From assembly GCA_963169105.1 (NCBI GenBank), contig OY720643.1:77917696-77981695 (forward strand): a stretch of 64,000 nt of DNA. The letters are read 5' to 3'. This document shows, piece after piece, positions 11,505 through 24,215 of the stretch. Below the pieces are notes generated by a model that saw only the letters and a program-made list of their open reading frames with translations, was not told the origin of the DNA and did no database searches. The stretch comes from Ceriagrion tenellum (taxonomy: Eukaryota; Arthropoda; Insecta; Odonata; Coenagrionidae). The position numbers and the translations under genes are program-made. Each line of letters opens with the position of its first letter. Within the stretch, counting starts at the first letter, position 1.

Positions 11505-11580
11505 CGGATTCGTGTGGTAATTATAGTTCGGATCTCCCTTTCCGAGGATCCGGGTTAGAACCCCGGCAGTGTCCGAGATT
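11505..11580 (+). mobile_element. tRNA-derived SINE head (degenerate)
   Basis: GATCCGGGTTAGAACCCCGG carries a B-box-like core (GGTTAGAACCC) inside a self-complementary T-arm. The upstream part is compatible with an A-box region, but no intact cloverleaf can be drawn. It is interpreted as the head of a decayed SINE. Confidence 0.4.
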
Positions 11581-11967
11581 ATTATTTCACTGGGATGCTA
11601 CGAGAAAGGCACAGAGTATAATGGTGAGTGCTAATACATTTATATGTATTGCAATGATATACGCTATTGCAACCACTTCTTTAACTGTTTGCGTTGTTGC
11701 ATTGCCTAATGTTATTGTTATTTTGTGACGAATGACCCAATCTCTTGCCCCCTCGGCGGCTTAAAGTCTACAATGTGTAATAGGCCTGTATGTACTAAAA
11801 ATCAAAAGCCAATTTTCCCTTAGTTGGGCGGATTTGCATATTTTTTTAGCTACAAACATTACTAAATGGTGAATGATTGACGTTCTTACTCTGCGTTAAA
11901 TGGGGTGCAACCTGCATCGCATATTTTCTTACGTTTAAGGAAATATAATTATTAAAGGCTAAAGACG

Positions 11968-12527
11968 TTAAGGTAATTTGGGCGAAATATCATTTCACCT
12001 AGAAATCAATGAAGTTGGTCTCATTTTAAAGATAAATACCTCTCACTTCCGAAGATATCCCAATATCCGTCCCTTACCGCTCTACTTTCCGAGATATTTG
12101 ACGAAAAATCCCGGACCTTTTACATGGGAAATGGTACGTGTTTGCACTACGGAGAGACATTATTTAAAAAAGTAAGGAATGTCTAACACCTAGATTCATC
12201 AAAAAACGAACAGTGTGTAGTTAATATGTTTTACAACTATTTTCGAAAATAAATCATATTGTCACCGCTGTAATTTTCCCAGGATCACAAGAAACATTCC
12301 GTTGTGAAGGAGTTTCAAACGTACCGCGTGAAAAGAATGGGTCAAGTTAAAGACTTACGTGGTTATTTTTATTTAATTACGTAGAATTTTTCATATTGAG
12401 GTATATTATTGCCTCATTAATAATTCAGTATTTTATTCATTCTTCCCACAGCTACGTAAAATAAAACTTATGATTCGAATATGGTCTCCATTATGATTAT
12501 GATTCTATCTCGCTCAAACTACCTTAA
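11968..12527 (+). mobile_element. TTAAGGTAGTTTGAGCGA family, copy A (near full length)
   Basis: A 560-bp element bounded by TTAAGGTAATTTGGGCGAAA on the left and TCTCGCTCAAACTACCTTAA on the right, an inverted repeat of about 20 bp with TTAA at both edges. Interior landmarks shared with the other copies are ATCAATGAAGTTGGTCTC, CCTTTTACATGGGAAATGG, ATCATATTGTCACCG, a segment around GTTGTGAAGGAGTTTCAAAC and TATGGTCTCCATTATGATTA. There is no open frame long enough for a transposase, so it is non-autonomous. Confidence 0.85.
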
Positions 12528-13009
12528 GGTTAATGTCAGTTTTATAGACATTGAAATTATCCTACGCGTCATAGCTGGATTGTATCGTTCGCTGCAATTT
12601 TTACTTCTCGATGTACGGTGTGGTTTGGAGGATGCCAATTTTTTCCTCGCGATTGTAGTAATCATCTCATAATATTTCCACGTGGGCACTTTGGTTCTTC
12701 CTTAGACGTACTTCTTGTAGGCTATGGAATGCCTTACCGAAAGAAATAAGGGCATCAACGAATATAAATTTGTTCAAGAAGCCCCTGTACGCGCATATAA
12801 TGTAATAAACCACCATGCAAATCAACAAAATATTAAATATATTGCATTTATGATTTAACGCAGATGAGTGAATCAATTAATTTTGTTTATATATATTACT
12901 CATATGTATTCAATATTTGTGTATCATAAGGCCCCATTTTTGTTTGTTCGTTTTTTGTCTTTGAAATTACTAAAATGTGTTCAACTGCTAACAGCTGGTG
13001 CTTATGTTT

Positions 13010-13165
13010 TCTACTAATGTTAAAACAATGTCTTGGCAACCCTCTGCTGTTAAATTATCAGTACAAACGAGACTGTTGATTATTGTTTGTTTTATAATCT
13101 GTAAATGTTCCAGGGGACGGAATGTCCCAGAACTTAAATGAATAAATATATATATTTTTTTTCTT
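13010..13165 (+). mobile_element. Probable LINE 3' end with AATAAATATATATAT tail
   Basis: A stretch ending CCAGGGGACGGAATGTCCCA, a small hairpin, then AATAAATATATATAT and a T run. The layout resembles the 3' UTR and low-complexity tail of jockey-group non-LTR elements, like those ending near 59.57 and 61.83 kb. No coding part is recognisable, so the assignment rests on layout only. Confidence 0.35.
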
Positions 13166-15470
13166 TGATAATGGTCATATCAGTTTTACTCAATAGCATC
13201 TTATACATGATATTATTAAACGAACGAGTTATTTCATGCCATTCAATGCATAGTCAAGAATCATTCGGAAGAGATAGATATGTATAACGCGATTGAAGAA
13301 TGCAATATTTAATAAGATTCTTGAGTTATGTCAGGGATAGGACTGTTGGTATCATAGTGCGAATTTGTGCTTTTTCCGCAATTTTTTCACCAAGCAAACT
13401 ATTTAGTTGACAAAAATGAGATCTAAGTGGTAATTTTGACAAGTGCTTGTAGAACTATTATTTTCAGTGTTCCACTAGGAAGTTTTTGAGTATGAATGGG
13501 TCAACGATGCATTAAAGGGATTATAAGAAATGTCTTACACTCCGATGAATGAATTAAGAGGATTTCCGTGTTTTATTATACCATTTATCCCGAAAACGTT
13601 AGGGAGGAAGATGTTGACACTGCATAAACCTCTGATATGTGCAGGAAATCTCACTTGGAAATTAGCGTTATATTACTTTAACGGGAGTGTTAGACGTAGA
13701 CTGATGATTGAGGACGCAAATCTTGCAGATTCCGCTCGGTTATCCTTGTGAACATAAGACAGCCTTGTTGCCCCGATAATGTATAAATTATCATTCTGAA
13801 AGCGTTAGATTTTGTAAAGTAGTCTAGAAGTACTGATCATAATGACCCGCAGATAAAACGTCAGTTCAAACTCAAATTCAAGGGTGGAAATTGTGAATCG
13901 AATGTTTGTTCATAATTTTCAAATCATCATTTTATCTTTGCCACTGAGTCATAAATAGTGAAAGATTTTTTATCAAAGAATGCTGACTGGTGAGAAGGCA
14001 TTAAAATTTTGGTGAATGTAGCGGTTTGTTGTTGGTGTATGCCCGATTTAAATTATTTTGTGGACTCTCGTCATCGATTCTATTTTGTGAACATGCCTTG
14101 GGAAGTATCTGTTACCACGTGAATTCAAGTTTTTTTATTAACTTGTTAGGTGTAATTAATTGTATGGTCTAGGTGAGATATTTATATGAGAGAGAGAGAT
14201 AGGTGAGAGTAGCCCTATTGACCGATATTTTAAATCCTCTGGAGTTATTTTACTGGTTTTTCAGAAGACAGCCATGATTTTTTAGTAGTTTTGAAGATAT
14301 ACTCTTGTCATTATAGTGACCATATTTTAATTGAATCTGAAAATTTAATTAGTTGAAAGAGGTATGTAGTACATTCCGTAATGCAAAAACCTTGTTTTAA
14401 ACTACTGTGAGAGTTACTCAAGATTCACATTCGAGGCTTTAGCTTGCCTTATTTATTTCACGCCTTACGCTAATATCTTCTTCTTCACTGCCGAGGGTTT
14501 AATACGATTGTTTTAAATCCTTTTCGGCATGTGGTAAATCTATTTAAAATATAATTGTGAAACATGCGAAATGCACACAGTTCATAGTGTATACACTTGT
14601 GCCTCAAAAATCTGTCCCAGGAGCTAGAGCCGTACTCCGCCCCTTTAAAATAATTTTTTATTTTTGGGCAAATATCATGAACAGTTGTGCCAAAAAAGTA
14701 GTGGATAATGGTGGTGGATGGTGGATTAGAAATTTAAGACCTTTTTTTACTTTGTGGCCACGTCATTTTTGTAAGTAATATATCACTTTTACTACTTCAA
14801 TTAGTAGTAATTGGTGATTGTAAACAAAAAAGTGCTCCTCGTGCGAAATCCCATTTTTATCTTCCCATTGAATAGCGCATTAAATTACACGATATCGTTT
14901 CTTTGGCTTATTTTTTCTCTGCTTTCGTGAAAGTTTTTGTGATTTTGTGAATCAAAAGTCCTTTAAAAATTCAATTCGGTCATCGAAAACGTTTCTCTAG
15001 CTGCAAGTGCCAATGGAAGATGTCTTTTTTATGTAGCTTTCTCTTGGATGGCAAGTCTTCTCATTTCGTATTTTCTAGAGACCTTTAGTTGCTGCATTAA
15101 TGAGGCAGTGGGTTTTTAAAGGACAAGGACGGTAGCGACATCTTATGGTCTTTTGTGTATCCTAAAAATAGGGTAGGTTTCTAGTTTGAATTGTTGATTG
15201 TGTCTCCAGGATCGAATCATGGCTCCCTGATTCATTCTGTTCTTGAATTACCCGATTTTTTCTCGGCCTACCTATTAAATATTTCGTGGGCATGGTATTT
15301 GTAGTGTTTGTTAATTGCTAATGTCGCGCCATTGCTTACTCACTCATAGGAATTTTCTAAAGGAGTGTGATTGAAGTAATTTGGGTAGGAGAAAGAGGGA
15401 GGAAAGCAATTTACCTGTTGACAGAATGAAGAGGATAGGTTGGGTAAGGAGCTGATGGAGGAATTAATGC
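13166..15470. other. No gene or clear repeat seen
   Basis: AT-rich intronic sequence. A short GA-rich run occurs near 14190-14210. I saw no conserved frame and no bounded element in this stretch. Confidence 0.5.
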
Positions 15471-15505
15471 AAGGCTGATCAAAAAGCGTGTCCGTAGATA
15501 TTACG
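15471..15505 (+). mobile_element. Possible mariner-type terminal sequence
   Basis: AGGCTGATCAAAAAGCGTGT resembles terminal repeats of mariner-family elements, which often read GGCTGATCAAAAAGT. No matching inverted end was found within the next kilobase and no transposase frame is present, so it may be a solitary end or chance. Confidence 0.3.
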
Positions 15506-16202
15506 CGCTACATAGACGATTTTCTTGATTGTTAAAAGCTATCTAACGAGAAACAATTTTTACTGAGCCATCAATCTTTGTCGTAATATTTTATCGCCTC
15601 TTCGTTATTACTGTGTTTTATATAGTAAAATGATATAAATGATGCAGACGAACTCATATCATCTAATCGTATGTGTTGTACGTTGTTATTTACGATTTCA
15701 AATTGACCTTCGAGGTGCATATATAGGTGGTGTAGAAATTTTGGGACCTGAGCTTTGTTACTTAATTTGAAACAGTTCATCTCGAGGGCAGTACTGTTAG
15801 TCTAGCTTAGATTACTCATTCATGCCACCATTACACTCAGTAGGTTGTCGAAAAAGAATATATATGGTATATCAAAGTATATATTTATTTTATGGTTAAT
15901 TATGGTGAGAACATGAAGACTACCTGTTGCTCCGACAGTCATCCCTTGTAACCTTAAATTCGTGATTCGTAGGCTAGAGGACAAGGGTTTGGCTTTAGTA
16001 TTATACATGGAAACCATATGATTTTCGTTTCATGCTGCGGCGTTTACACATTAGTAATTGTTTTCCTTTCTCAGTTTAAAATGGCTGATTGTCCAAAATA
16101 ACTTATCCGTCAAACATTGCTGTCCCTCTTTCAGTGCGAGTTCCCGTTGTCAAGTTCTCTAATGTAACCAAATTCAAAGAAGAAAAGCCATTCCCCCTCG
16201 TC

Positions 16203-16590
16203 ACTACTGTCGGCGCAGAAACTATGTAGCCTTGAGTTTAAATACCAATGAAAAGTGAACTTTACTATCTATATGAATGTAATGTACACCAAACTTAAAA
16301 TTATTTTGCTCTGCGTTTAACTCTTATGACTAATTATTTTTACAATGCACAAACGATTTGTTTACGCGATGAGAACATCCCGTCCCGTTAGGTAAGGCCC
16401 AAAAACTGCCACGTTTTTGTTTTCATCGCGATAAAACAATCGTTGATGAATTGTAAAAATAATTAGTTATAATGGTTGAACGCAGAATAAACTAAAGTTT
16501 GATGTAACTTACATCCATGTTGGTAGTATACTTCATTTTTATTCGGCAACCGAATAGGAGTCTACATAATTTTTTCTCCGACAGTAGATA
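16203..16590. mobile_element. Foldback element with long imperfect arms
   Basis: The left part (about 16203-16375) and right part (about 16415-16590) are inverted copies. The outer match is CTACTGTCGG...ATGTAG and the inner arms share TGACTAATTATTTTTACAAT and CGCGATGA. The arms are roughly 170-180 nt with mismatches and small gaps, around a spacer of about 40 nt that contains GTCCCGTTAGG. It would form a long hairpin when single-stranded or transcribed. There is no coding capacity. Confidence 0.75.
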
Positions 16591-17979
16591 TGAATCTGTG
16601 TCAGGTCATATCTTGCCTGATGACATTTGGGTGTTTTAGGTATCCTGAATGTCTCTTATCGTCCAGGGAACATTTTTTTCAGGAGTCACAATAATTTTGT
16701 GCCTTGGTTCTATCCCCATTTCCGCTGTAGTATATTAGAATAACCTCACAAGAACCTAATTCAGGAAGGCTTCGTGCTAGCCGACCCTTGATTATATCGA
16801 GATGGTTACGTAAACATTTTGTCGGTGTCGAGGACCGGAAATTTTGAGTCGATACCGAATTGGTGTCCGGAATCGGTATATTTTAGTTTGCTCGGCGATA
16901 CTTGACTGTATTCACTTTCGCTGGTGATAAAAGCCCGTAGTATTTATCGTGTAGGCATTAGCTGAAACAGTAATTGGTAGTTATTTCTGATTATATTTGT
17001 CCCTGGGGAAATTGGATATAATTTTCAAATGGTTTTTACTCAGTTCGATTTTATGGAAACTCTTTTATTTATATATTGTTATTATTTCAGCAAATGATGT
17101 TTGTGCCTCGAATATTATATTGTTTAAGTTCCATTAGAATCCATACTATCTGTCTGTCAGACTCCTTGGTAACGAGTTTACTTCTATTTTCTTTTCAGTT
17201 TAAAAAATGGCGAACTTAAATTTTTTGAAAGTGTAATCGTAATCATGTAATTGATTGAAAATGTCTTTGGTTCGTAAATGAAGACTTGTTTGAGAAGTCA
17301 TGTGCCTTATTTAATGCATACTAATTCTATATGAAAATTCACCATCAGAAGTCACCTATCCGCCGATTAGTTTACTGTAGCTATCCATTTCCTTCAGCGA
17401 ACTTCTGTACCTGTTATTATTATTCATTCTTAACATCAGGCAAATTTCTCCCTTGGTTGCCACTCACTCGGAATAGTCGAAAAACTGGGAATTGGGATTT
17501 ACCGGGAAAAAAGCCAGGATTTTCGTTGATTTCCCGCAAAGTGAAGACTATAAACCGTTCAGGAATCAGCAAGTCGCTCGGTTAATTAAGGAATGTTATA
17601 TTTATCTGATTTCGGCGCCGATTTAATTGAGTCGATTACTAAATCGTAACTTGAGTATGTACTTAAAAGCCTATATAAGAAAACCTGAAAAAATTTCAAT
17701 TGGTGTATGCAACGTTATGATGAGAAAAATTCCATTTTTACATACCCACTCGAAGGTGTATTTCAGAAAAAATCCTGAAAAATTATGAATTCATACGCCG
17801 TATGATAGTTCCTTACCCATGTTCTCTTTTCCTGTTTAACGCGTTGAAATTGCCCAAAACTGATTGCAAAATTACCAAGAACAATTAGAAAGATACCGGG
17901 AATAAACCGGGACACCGATGTTTGTGACTGAGTGGCCATCCTGTTTTCCTGTTCTAGTCCTTCGTCAGCAGTTCTTCCC

Positions 17980-18180
17980 AGTCGCTTCTTCTCAGATTGT
18001 CGTGTTCAAGAGGCTGTTGTCTCTCGTAATGTGTTGAGTGATTTTGTCTCTTCTTCGTCGTAGAGTTTTCATCCTGCATTTATTCTCTTCGGCCGTTCGT
18101 AGGACTTCAGTTATTTTTACCATTGTCCATTTCATCATCATCATTAGAAGAATACACCACATTGCGATTGCTGCCAATCT
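17980..18180 (-). pseudogene. LINE reverse transcriptase C-terminal fragment
   Basis: Minus-strand translation gives a frame containing EENKCRMKTLRRRRDKITQH followed by ITRDNSLLNT. This resembles the C-terminal module that in the copy at 25.4 kb reads EERKLLNEIRDR...RGDGLL...EGR, and in the copy at 59.7 kb reads MKTLRRRRKHIGHILRHN. Only about 40 codons are recognisable, so this is a heavily decayed remnant. Confidence 0.5.
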
Positions 18181-18415
18181 TCCTCATTTTCTCAAGCTAC
18201 TCGGACGTATTAGAGCGTGCTCCGTGTGTATGTTCCTTTTAGTTAAGCGCTTCATGAGCGTTGCGTCGTTGGTAAGGTCATGGCGGTAGAATCGATGGTA
18301 GTGGATTAACGAGACAGATTTATGATAGAGGAGAAAATGGTGTGAGAGAGTTTGGTTGTTCGAGAAAGTCGTGGGTAAATGTGGTGGAAGATACTCGTGC
18401 GAGGTGGAATATTAA

Positions 18416-18580
18416 GGCCCGTTTTTAATTATGCCTGGTTTGATTAAACTGGAAGATGACGTAGCATATCCGTGAGCATTTTTTAAAGTGAGACTCACTG
18501 TTTTGTGTACTACGTCAGACTCAATTAATTGACGTGAGCGTCATTGATGGGAGATTGGATTAACTATGGTTTATAAACCG
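18416..18580 (+). mobile_element. GGCCCG-ended MITE-like element, copy 1
   Basis: It starts GGCCCGTTTTTAATTATGCC after TTAA and ends near TGGATTAACTATGGTTTATA. The interior segments GATGACGTAG, a CTACGTC/CTACATC-type motif and TCATTGATGGGAGA recur in the same order in the copy at 20272-20423. The ends are weakly inverted. No coding capacity. Confidence 0.55.
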
Positions 18581-20271
18581 AGAAAGTATTTAACCTGAGA
18601 TGGTAACATTGAGTTGTGGAGTCTTAAGAATTTGAGGGCGAGTTAGAAGCAATGCTTTAGTGTGACTGAAGCAAAAGTGATGTGCAAGGCGAGGGGAATA
18701 TGGACGAAATTACACCAGAGTCTGCATTACAAGTTTTACTTTTGTGAGGAAACGCTGCTCCGACTATCTTCTTAGCGTATTCCATCTCTCGTGAGCCGAT
18801 TTCCTAGGTTGCATTATTTTTCCCCTCTCACCATACACTTTCTTCCATCGGTTCCCTCGTTAGGTTAAGGTGTCCTTCCTCTAATTATTTGCCCATTTTC
18901 GTTTTTTGAGGCTTTCTTTTCTTTATGTTGTGATATTTCTCCTTTTGATTATTTCGTGGTGGTTTTACTCTCCTGAAATTGTCTCTTTCGTGGTGAAGTC
19001 TACTCAGTCGTCTTTGGAAGAGCCGCGAAGAATGCGCTAGCGTACAATCCTTTCAGGGAGTTTGTTAACATTTATTCTAGGGCGAAAGTGCTCCGTCGTA
19101 ATAATAGGCGATTTCCGTATTGGTTGGGTAGTCCACTGGCTGTCAGTATTATTTTATTAGCATCCCCGGACATCTATTTCCACCAATATCTTCTCCCTTA
19201 CTCGTCTTCTTACCTATCTTATGTCCATCATATATTGGTTATGCTATCAGCAGAGTTTGAACATTTTAGATTAAGATGGAAGCCTGCCTGATAAAACTAA
19301 CTCTCAGTGTTTACGCTCTTCCAGCCTGCAAGTCTTCATATTTTGTTTTTTTTCACGTTTTTTACTCAGGTACGAGTGTCCTCCCAAATTCGAAGGATAG
19401 AATCCATCCAATCGGAATTAATTAAATTAGTCCCACCCAAGGAAAAATAATCGGAGGAAAGTGTATACATTCTCTTTTCGTGTATCCATTTCCGTCGAAA
19501 TGGCGCATATTATTTAAGAGGTAATTGGGTCTGTTGGTTGTGTAATCAGTTCATAATCCATTGTGATATTGTGCGAGGTACCTTTTGAGGCGGATAATAT
19601 ACACGCAGCTAATTACATTTTGCTCAGCTCGGGAAGGCATTGCGTGCCACCGTGGTGCGGTGGTCGTCTGCGTGATAGGCACGCATGGGCCTCTGAAGAC
19701 AGGGCACGCAAGCTGCTATTTTTCCCTTTCTCTCAAATTTGGAAAACGATGCTTGTATCGCGTCAACATTTCCTTCTGGGACATTTGGCCAGCGGAAGAA
19801 ACAACCCAAATCCTGGTGTGCTTCATGAGGCCTACTATCGTCTTTCAATCGGGGAAAAAATAAACATTTGCTTGGAAATTGAAGGATTATTAGGATAGGC
19901 TAGTGAGGAAATAGATGGCCTGGAAGCTACTAATTTCTGCCGGATCGGCCATTTATAAACGCAATAAGAAACATGTCACTTTAAATTTGTTAGGGCCTCA
20001 TAGGATATGCGTTAGTTCATCTACAAAGTACACTGCAAGCCGCCGCCCGGAATAGTAAAACGGTGGCCATGAAAAGGGAAAGAATGTGGGAAAGGAGGAG
20101 TAAGAAAGTGAATTGTTCTTTAAAAGTTTGTTTTAGTGCCTTTCTATTTTTAAAAATTTATATGTTAATCAATAGTGCATGGAAGGAAGGAATTTTTGTA
20201 CATTTCAGTTCAGCATCTCTTATTTAGTCGCTTTTGTCTCTTGTAGAGTACGGGGCTAAAATATTGCTCTT

Positions 20272-20423
20272 AGGCCTGATTTTATAATGGCGTCTTAACT
20301 TTCATTTCAAGATGACGTAACCTTTCGGTAAATTTTATTGTTTTTGTATCCTACATCGGACTGCCGGTCAATAACATGAGGGTTATTGATGGATGAACGT
20401 ATTAACAATGATCTTTATGCCAT
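20272..20423 (+). mobile_element. GGCCCG-ended MITE-like element, copy 2
   Basis: GGCCTGATTTTATAATGGCG opens the element. AAGATGACGTAACC, TATCCTACATCGG and GGTTATTGATGG follow in the same order as in the copy at 18416-18580, then AACGTATTAACAATGATC and a TTTATGCC end. The two copies differ by many substitutions and indels, so they are old or from different subfamilies. Confidence 0.55.
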
Positions 20424-23400
20424 GAAAGTAGCTAGAGCGTGATTTTTCCCCGAGTCACAATGGTGTTCATATTCTGATTTTATTTGTAGATTTGATCGAT
20501 TGTATGAAGGATAAAGTAGTTAGTGTAACATTAAATACGCATAATCTTTGTTTTTATTTGTTGTATTCTCAGTAAATGACTGGTATGCTTTTATAAGATT
20601 TTATCGTGACTAATTTTTTCAGGCCCTATGCTGGAAACTCCTTCACAACAGAATTTTCATGCGACTCAGTGAAAATACCGAGACGAGTAATTCATTTATA
20701 AAAAAGTAGTTGAAAAGGGAGGAGAAAACAAGTAGATACTGGAAAATTTGTGACGAGGTCTGTGCTGTAGATATTTCCTATTGTTTTTTCTGGAGTCTCT
20801 GTAGTGCATTCCCGCACTATTTTCTGTGGAAAAACGCAGGTACGTTTTGGTCAGTATCTCGAACTCCTGCGTTAGGTGGTCGAATTTTTCTATCATTGGA
20901 AATATGAGACCTTTTTCTTCATAATGTGGGCAAATTCATCGAATTTTATGTGAAGTGATATTACTCAAACCACCTTAAGTATAGTACTGAAACTTGCATT
21001 TTTGTTTTTCAGTTGAAGTTAAACGGTTTAGGTGCCTTGCAATCGATTAGGAAGTAAAACTATGATTTCTTGCGAAGTCTTCCGCGGCCAAATGACTTAT
21101 GAAGATAAAACATCATGAGAACCTTGAAAACCCGTATCCTCACACCTCTCAACGTTGTTATTGGAAAATATGGTTCCAATTTATCGCATTAGTGGAAAAA
21201 GTTGCAAGAAAATGACGTACAAACCGGTCTAGATAAAATTTTATGGTGCGGAACATACCAGGTAAATATCTAATAACTATGGATAATTTCCAGGTGGCTT
21301 GTCATCTAGGATTAATTTTATTATTGTGTAGAAAGAGTCTAGAAAAGTGGATTGAAGGAATATTTTGGGGAAAAAGAATGCTGTTGTCTGTCATGAAGCG
21401 GCAATTTTATTTATTGGGAAATGTTTTGGTGTAGAATTTCTGTAATGCAGTTTGAGGTACCTTATGGAGATAGATGGGTACCATTACCTCTCATTTATAA
21501 GTACTCAATTTTTTCCATTTTTTTCGTTTGAGATCATAGTGTCCCTGGTCTTCTAGTAGACGTCAATGTCTCCTTCAGCTGTAAGGTCTACCTTGTCGTC
21601 GTGATGATAACTGGATTTAGCATGTTGTGCCTCCTTGTTAACTCAGGCGCCTGCCAGGCCAGTGCCTATTCACTACCTGGTGCTGAAGGCTTCTTCTTCT
21701 TCCTTCTGTGTAGCTTATGTAGATGCTGTTATTTCTTCGTCATTCGGCTTTAGTTACTTGTTCGACGGTAAGGTTACCTTTTTTATTCTGCCCAAGCGTA
21801 CTTTTTGTCACGGGTTATGTTACTATCACACCCCTCTCTTCACGTTTGCTTACTCTCTTTACGAGTTGGGTGATGAATCCGTCAACGCTTTCTTTTTAAG
21901 GCCCATTCCTTAATGTTTTCTATTGTGCAAGTTCTTGTTTATTATCGTTTCTGTCTTGAGCCGGTAATGTTTTGCTCATTATTTCCGTAGTAATTTCTTC
22001 CCATCGGCCTTCAGTAACCTTCTTTTTCTTGCTGTGTCTAGCCGAGTCTTCGCCCTAATTGTCATTATTGGCCTTAAAACAGTTGTTTGTATTCTGGATT
22101 TTTTTAATATCCCTTTATGTCCGTTTATCCATATAGTTTCGTTCAATTGTCCCACTACCCTTCCGAAACGGCTGCATCAGAGATAAATGCTGTTGTAAGA
22201 AAATCAGCGTAGTTAATTACTGTATATGTAGTAATCTTGATTAGCACTGAATGTCTTATTGAGGAGCCGTAAACCAGAAATATTAAATCCTTTTTCATTC
22301 CATTGTCAAATACGTAATGAAAGTCGTGATTCCTAATACAATTCATATGTAAATCTGTGGTCTTTGGTTGCTTTAGTACTGACTGCTGAGTTGTGCCTGT
22401 GGACACCTAGTGCTCGAGTGTGGTGTGCCTATTCACTATTTCGATGGAAAGCAAGTGTTTGTTAATTGAAACACCAGTCTCCCTCCGCGAAGGTCGTTGT
22501 GCTACCCAGTGGCCTTATTTAGGGTGGTTGTATCGGAAGCTTTCATTGAAAGCAAAAGTTGCAGATGCTTGCGAATAGCAACCTTACCAATTTATCACAC
22601 ACCTTTGTAACTTTATGTATAAATTCCCTCTGCTCTGTAGGGATTGACAATACACAGAGTCTAAGGTAATTAAATTATCCGACAATTGCTTGGTTTTGGA
22701 ATAAATTCTCTCTTTAGCCCTGGTACAAAACGAGGAACCTGCATTTTCTCTATTTATATGGTCCCATGCCTATTGAAAAAGCAAATCCATGGTTGCTCCA
22801 AGGCTAACAGATTCTTTTCTGTGAACGTATTTCATCTTCATCTTTCATCGAAGATTGACTTACTGAGGCTTTCCATACTCTCTCCTCTCCGCCAATCCTT
22901 ATTCCTATGTCTTAATTATTCACTTTATGTCGTTTTCTATTTATCCGGCGCACATGAGGCTTAGTCTCTCCTTAATTCTTCACATTCATTTCTCCTTCCC
23001 GTGATAGGGAATAATAGCACAGACAGGCCAAGGATTGAATACATCGTTTCATAAGTTAAATGGCATTATCTTAGTCTGTTTTACCCCAAAAGAAATTTCA
23101 TAAGTGACTGCCATTTTCTCTGCGAGCGTATGGCAGATGATTTGCCAAAGTTCTGTTCTTTATATTCTGTTCATGGCTCCTTGGCGTTGGCGCTACGGTA
23201 TAATAAAAATTGTGTGAATTATAGTGTATTCTTCCAGATAATTCGGAAACCATGGATAGGATGTAAGCTGAGGAAGATCCCAGTATTTAAATTATGTAGA
23301 TTTTTGTCGATATGCTGTAATTTCGGGGGATATTGCGCTTATTGCTGTGCTATTTGTTATGCTTGTTTTGTTCGGTATATCGTGGAATGATTTTCGTTTC

Positions 23401-24156
23401 CCACGGGATTACAATCCTATGACCAAGTATATACATGCGTGGTGTAAAATGACGTGAGACGTTTCGTTAAGGAAAAATCGCTTGGAAGGAAACCGTAATT
23501 AATTTTTTAATATTGTTATTGCATATAAGATTAATGAAACTTCCTTTGTGGAAGTAAAAAGTAATGTGGTTTCCCCAATGATATGAAGAGATTCACCAAG
23601 TCATACCTCAAACCGTTTCCGTATAAGGTTTTTTTTAACGGAAAGACCGTGGCCGTTGTAAGGAAAAACTAGCCCTTTACAGTCTATTTCCTACTAGTAA
23701 TTCATAGGTATTCTCCTGGTTGATTAATCAGCCCTTAAGTATCTTTAATGAGCTGTCGCATCGTCTCACAGCCGAATACGCTTGTTGGTACGAAAAATAA
23801 ATGTAGGGGAATAACTCATTTATTTTTGGAACGATGTTCGTACTAAAATTTCTGATACAGATGAGGGTTTTTTCTGAGCTAAAAACCGGGGAAAAACCAA
23901 ATTCAGGAAACATTTGCCGAACGTTGTTTGTGGGTAATTTTTCGGTAGTCATGATGAGAGACAATATTGCAATTTAAAAAAAGTCACTTTTCGAAGTTAT
24001 TGCAATTCCCAATTTATAAATTGAACCTGCAAAAAGCATGAGGTTACTTATCAGATTTAATGACTCGTTAATTTCATGTCGAAAGTTTTAAGTGATAGTT
24101 GAAAAATTGCATATTATTTTAGCCAAAGATGGTAGAATTAACCTTGATTAAAATTA
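20424..24156. other. No gene recognised
   Basis: AT-rich intronic DNA with several open frames of 60-90 codons, none with recognisable composition or motifs. A minus-strand A-box-like run (GGCCACTGGGTAGC) near 22505 could be part of a SINE, but no B-box follows convincingly. Confidence 0.45.
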
Positions 24157-24215
24157 TTGACCGGAATTCAAACCCGGATCACCCAGTAGTGTTTCAGAGC
24201 GACCCAGAGAATATT
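24157..24215 (-). mobile_element. tRNA-derived SINE head (degenerate), minus strand
   Basis: The minus strand reads GGGTGATCCGGGTTTGAATT then CCGGTC, a good T-arm and B-box (GGTTTGAATTCC). CTCTGGGTCGCTCTGAAACA lies upstream where the A-box and anticodon region should be. No full cloverleaf was found; a SINE remnant is more likely than a functional tRNA. Confidence 0.45.
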
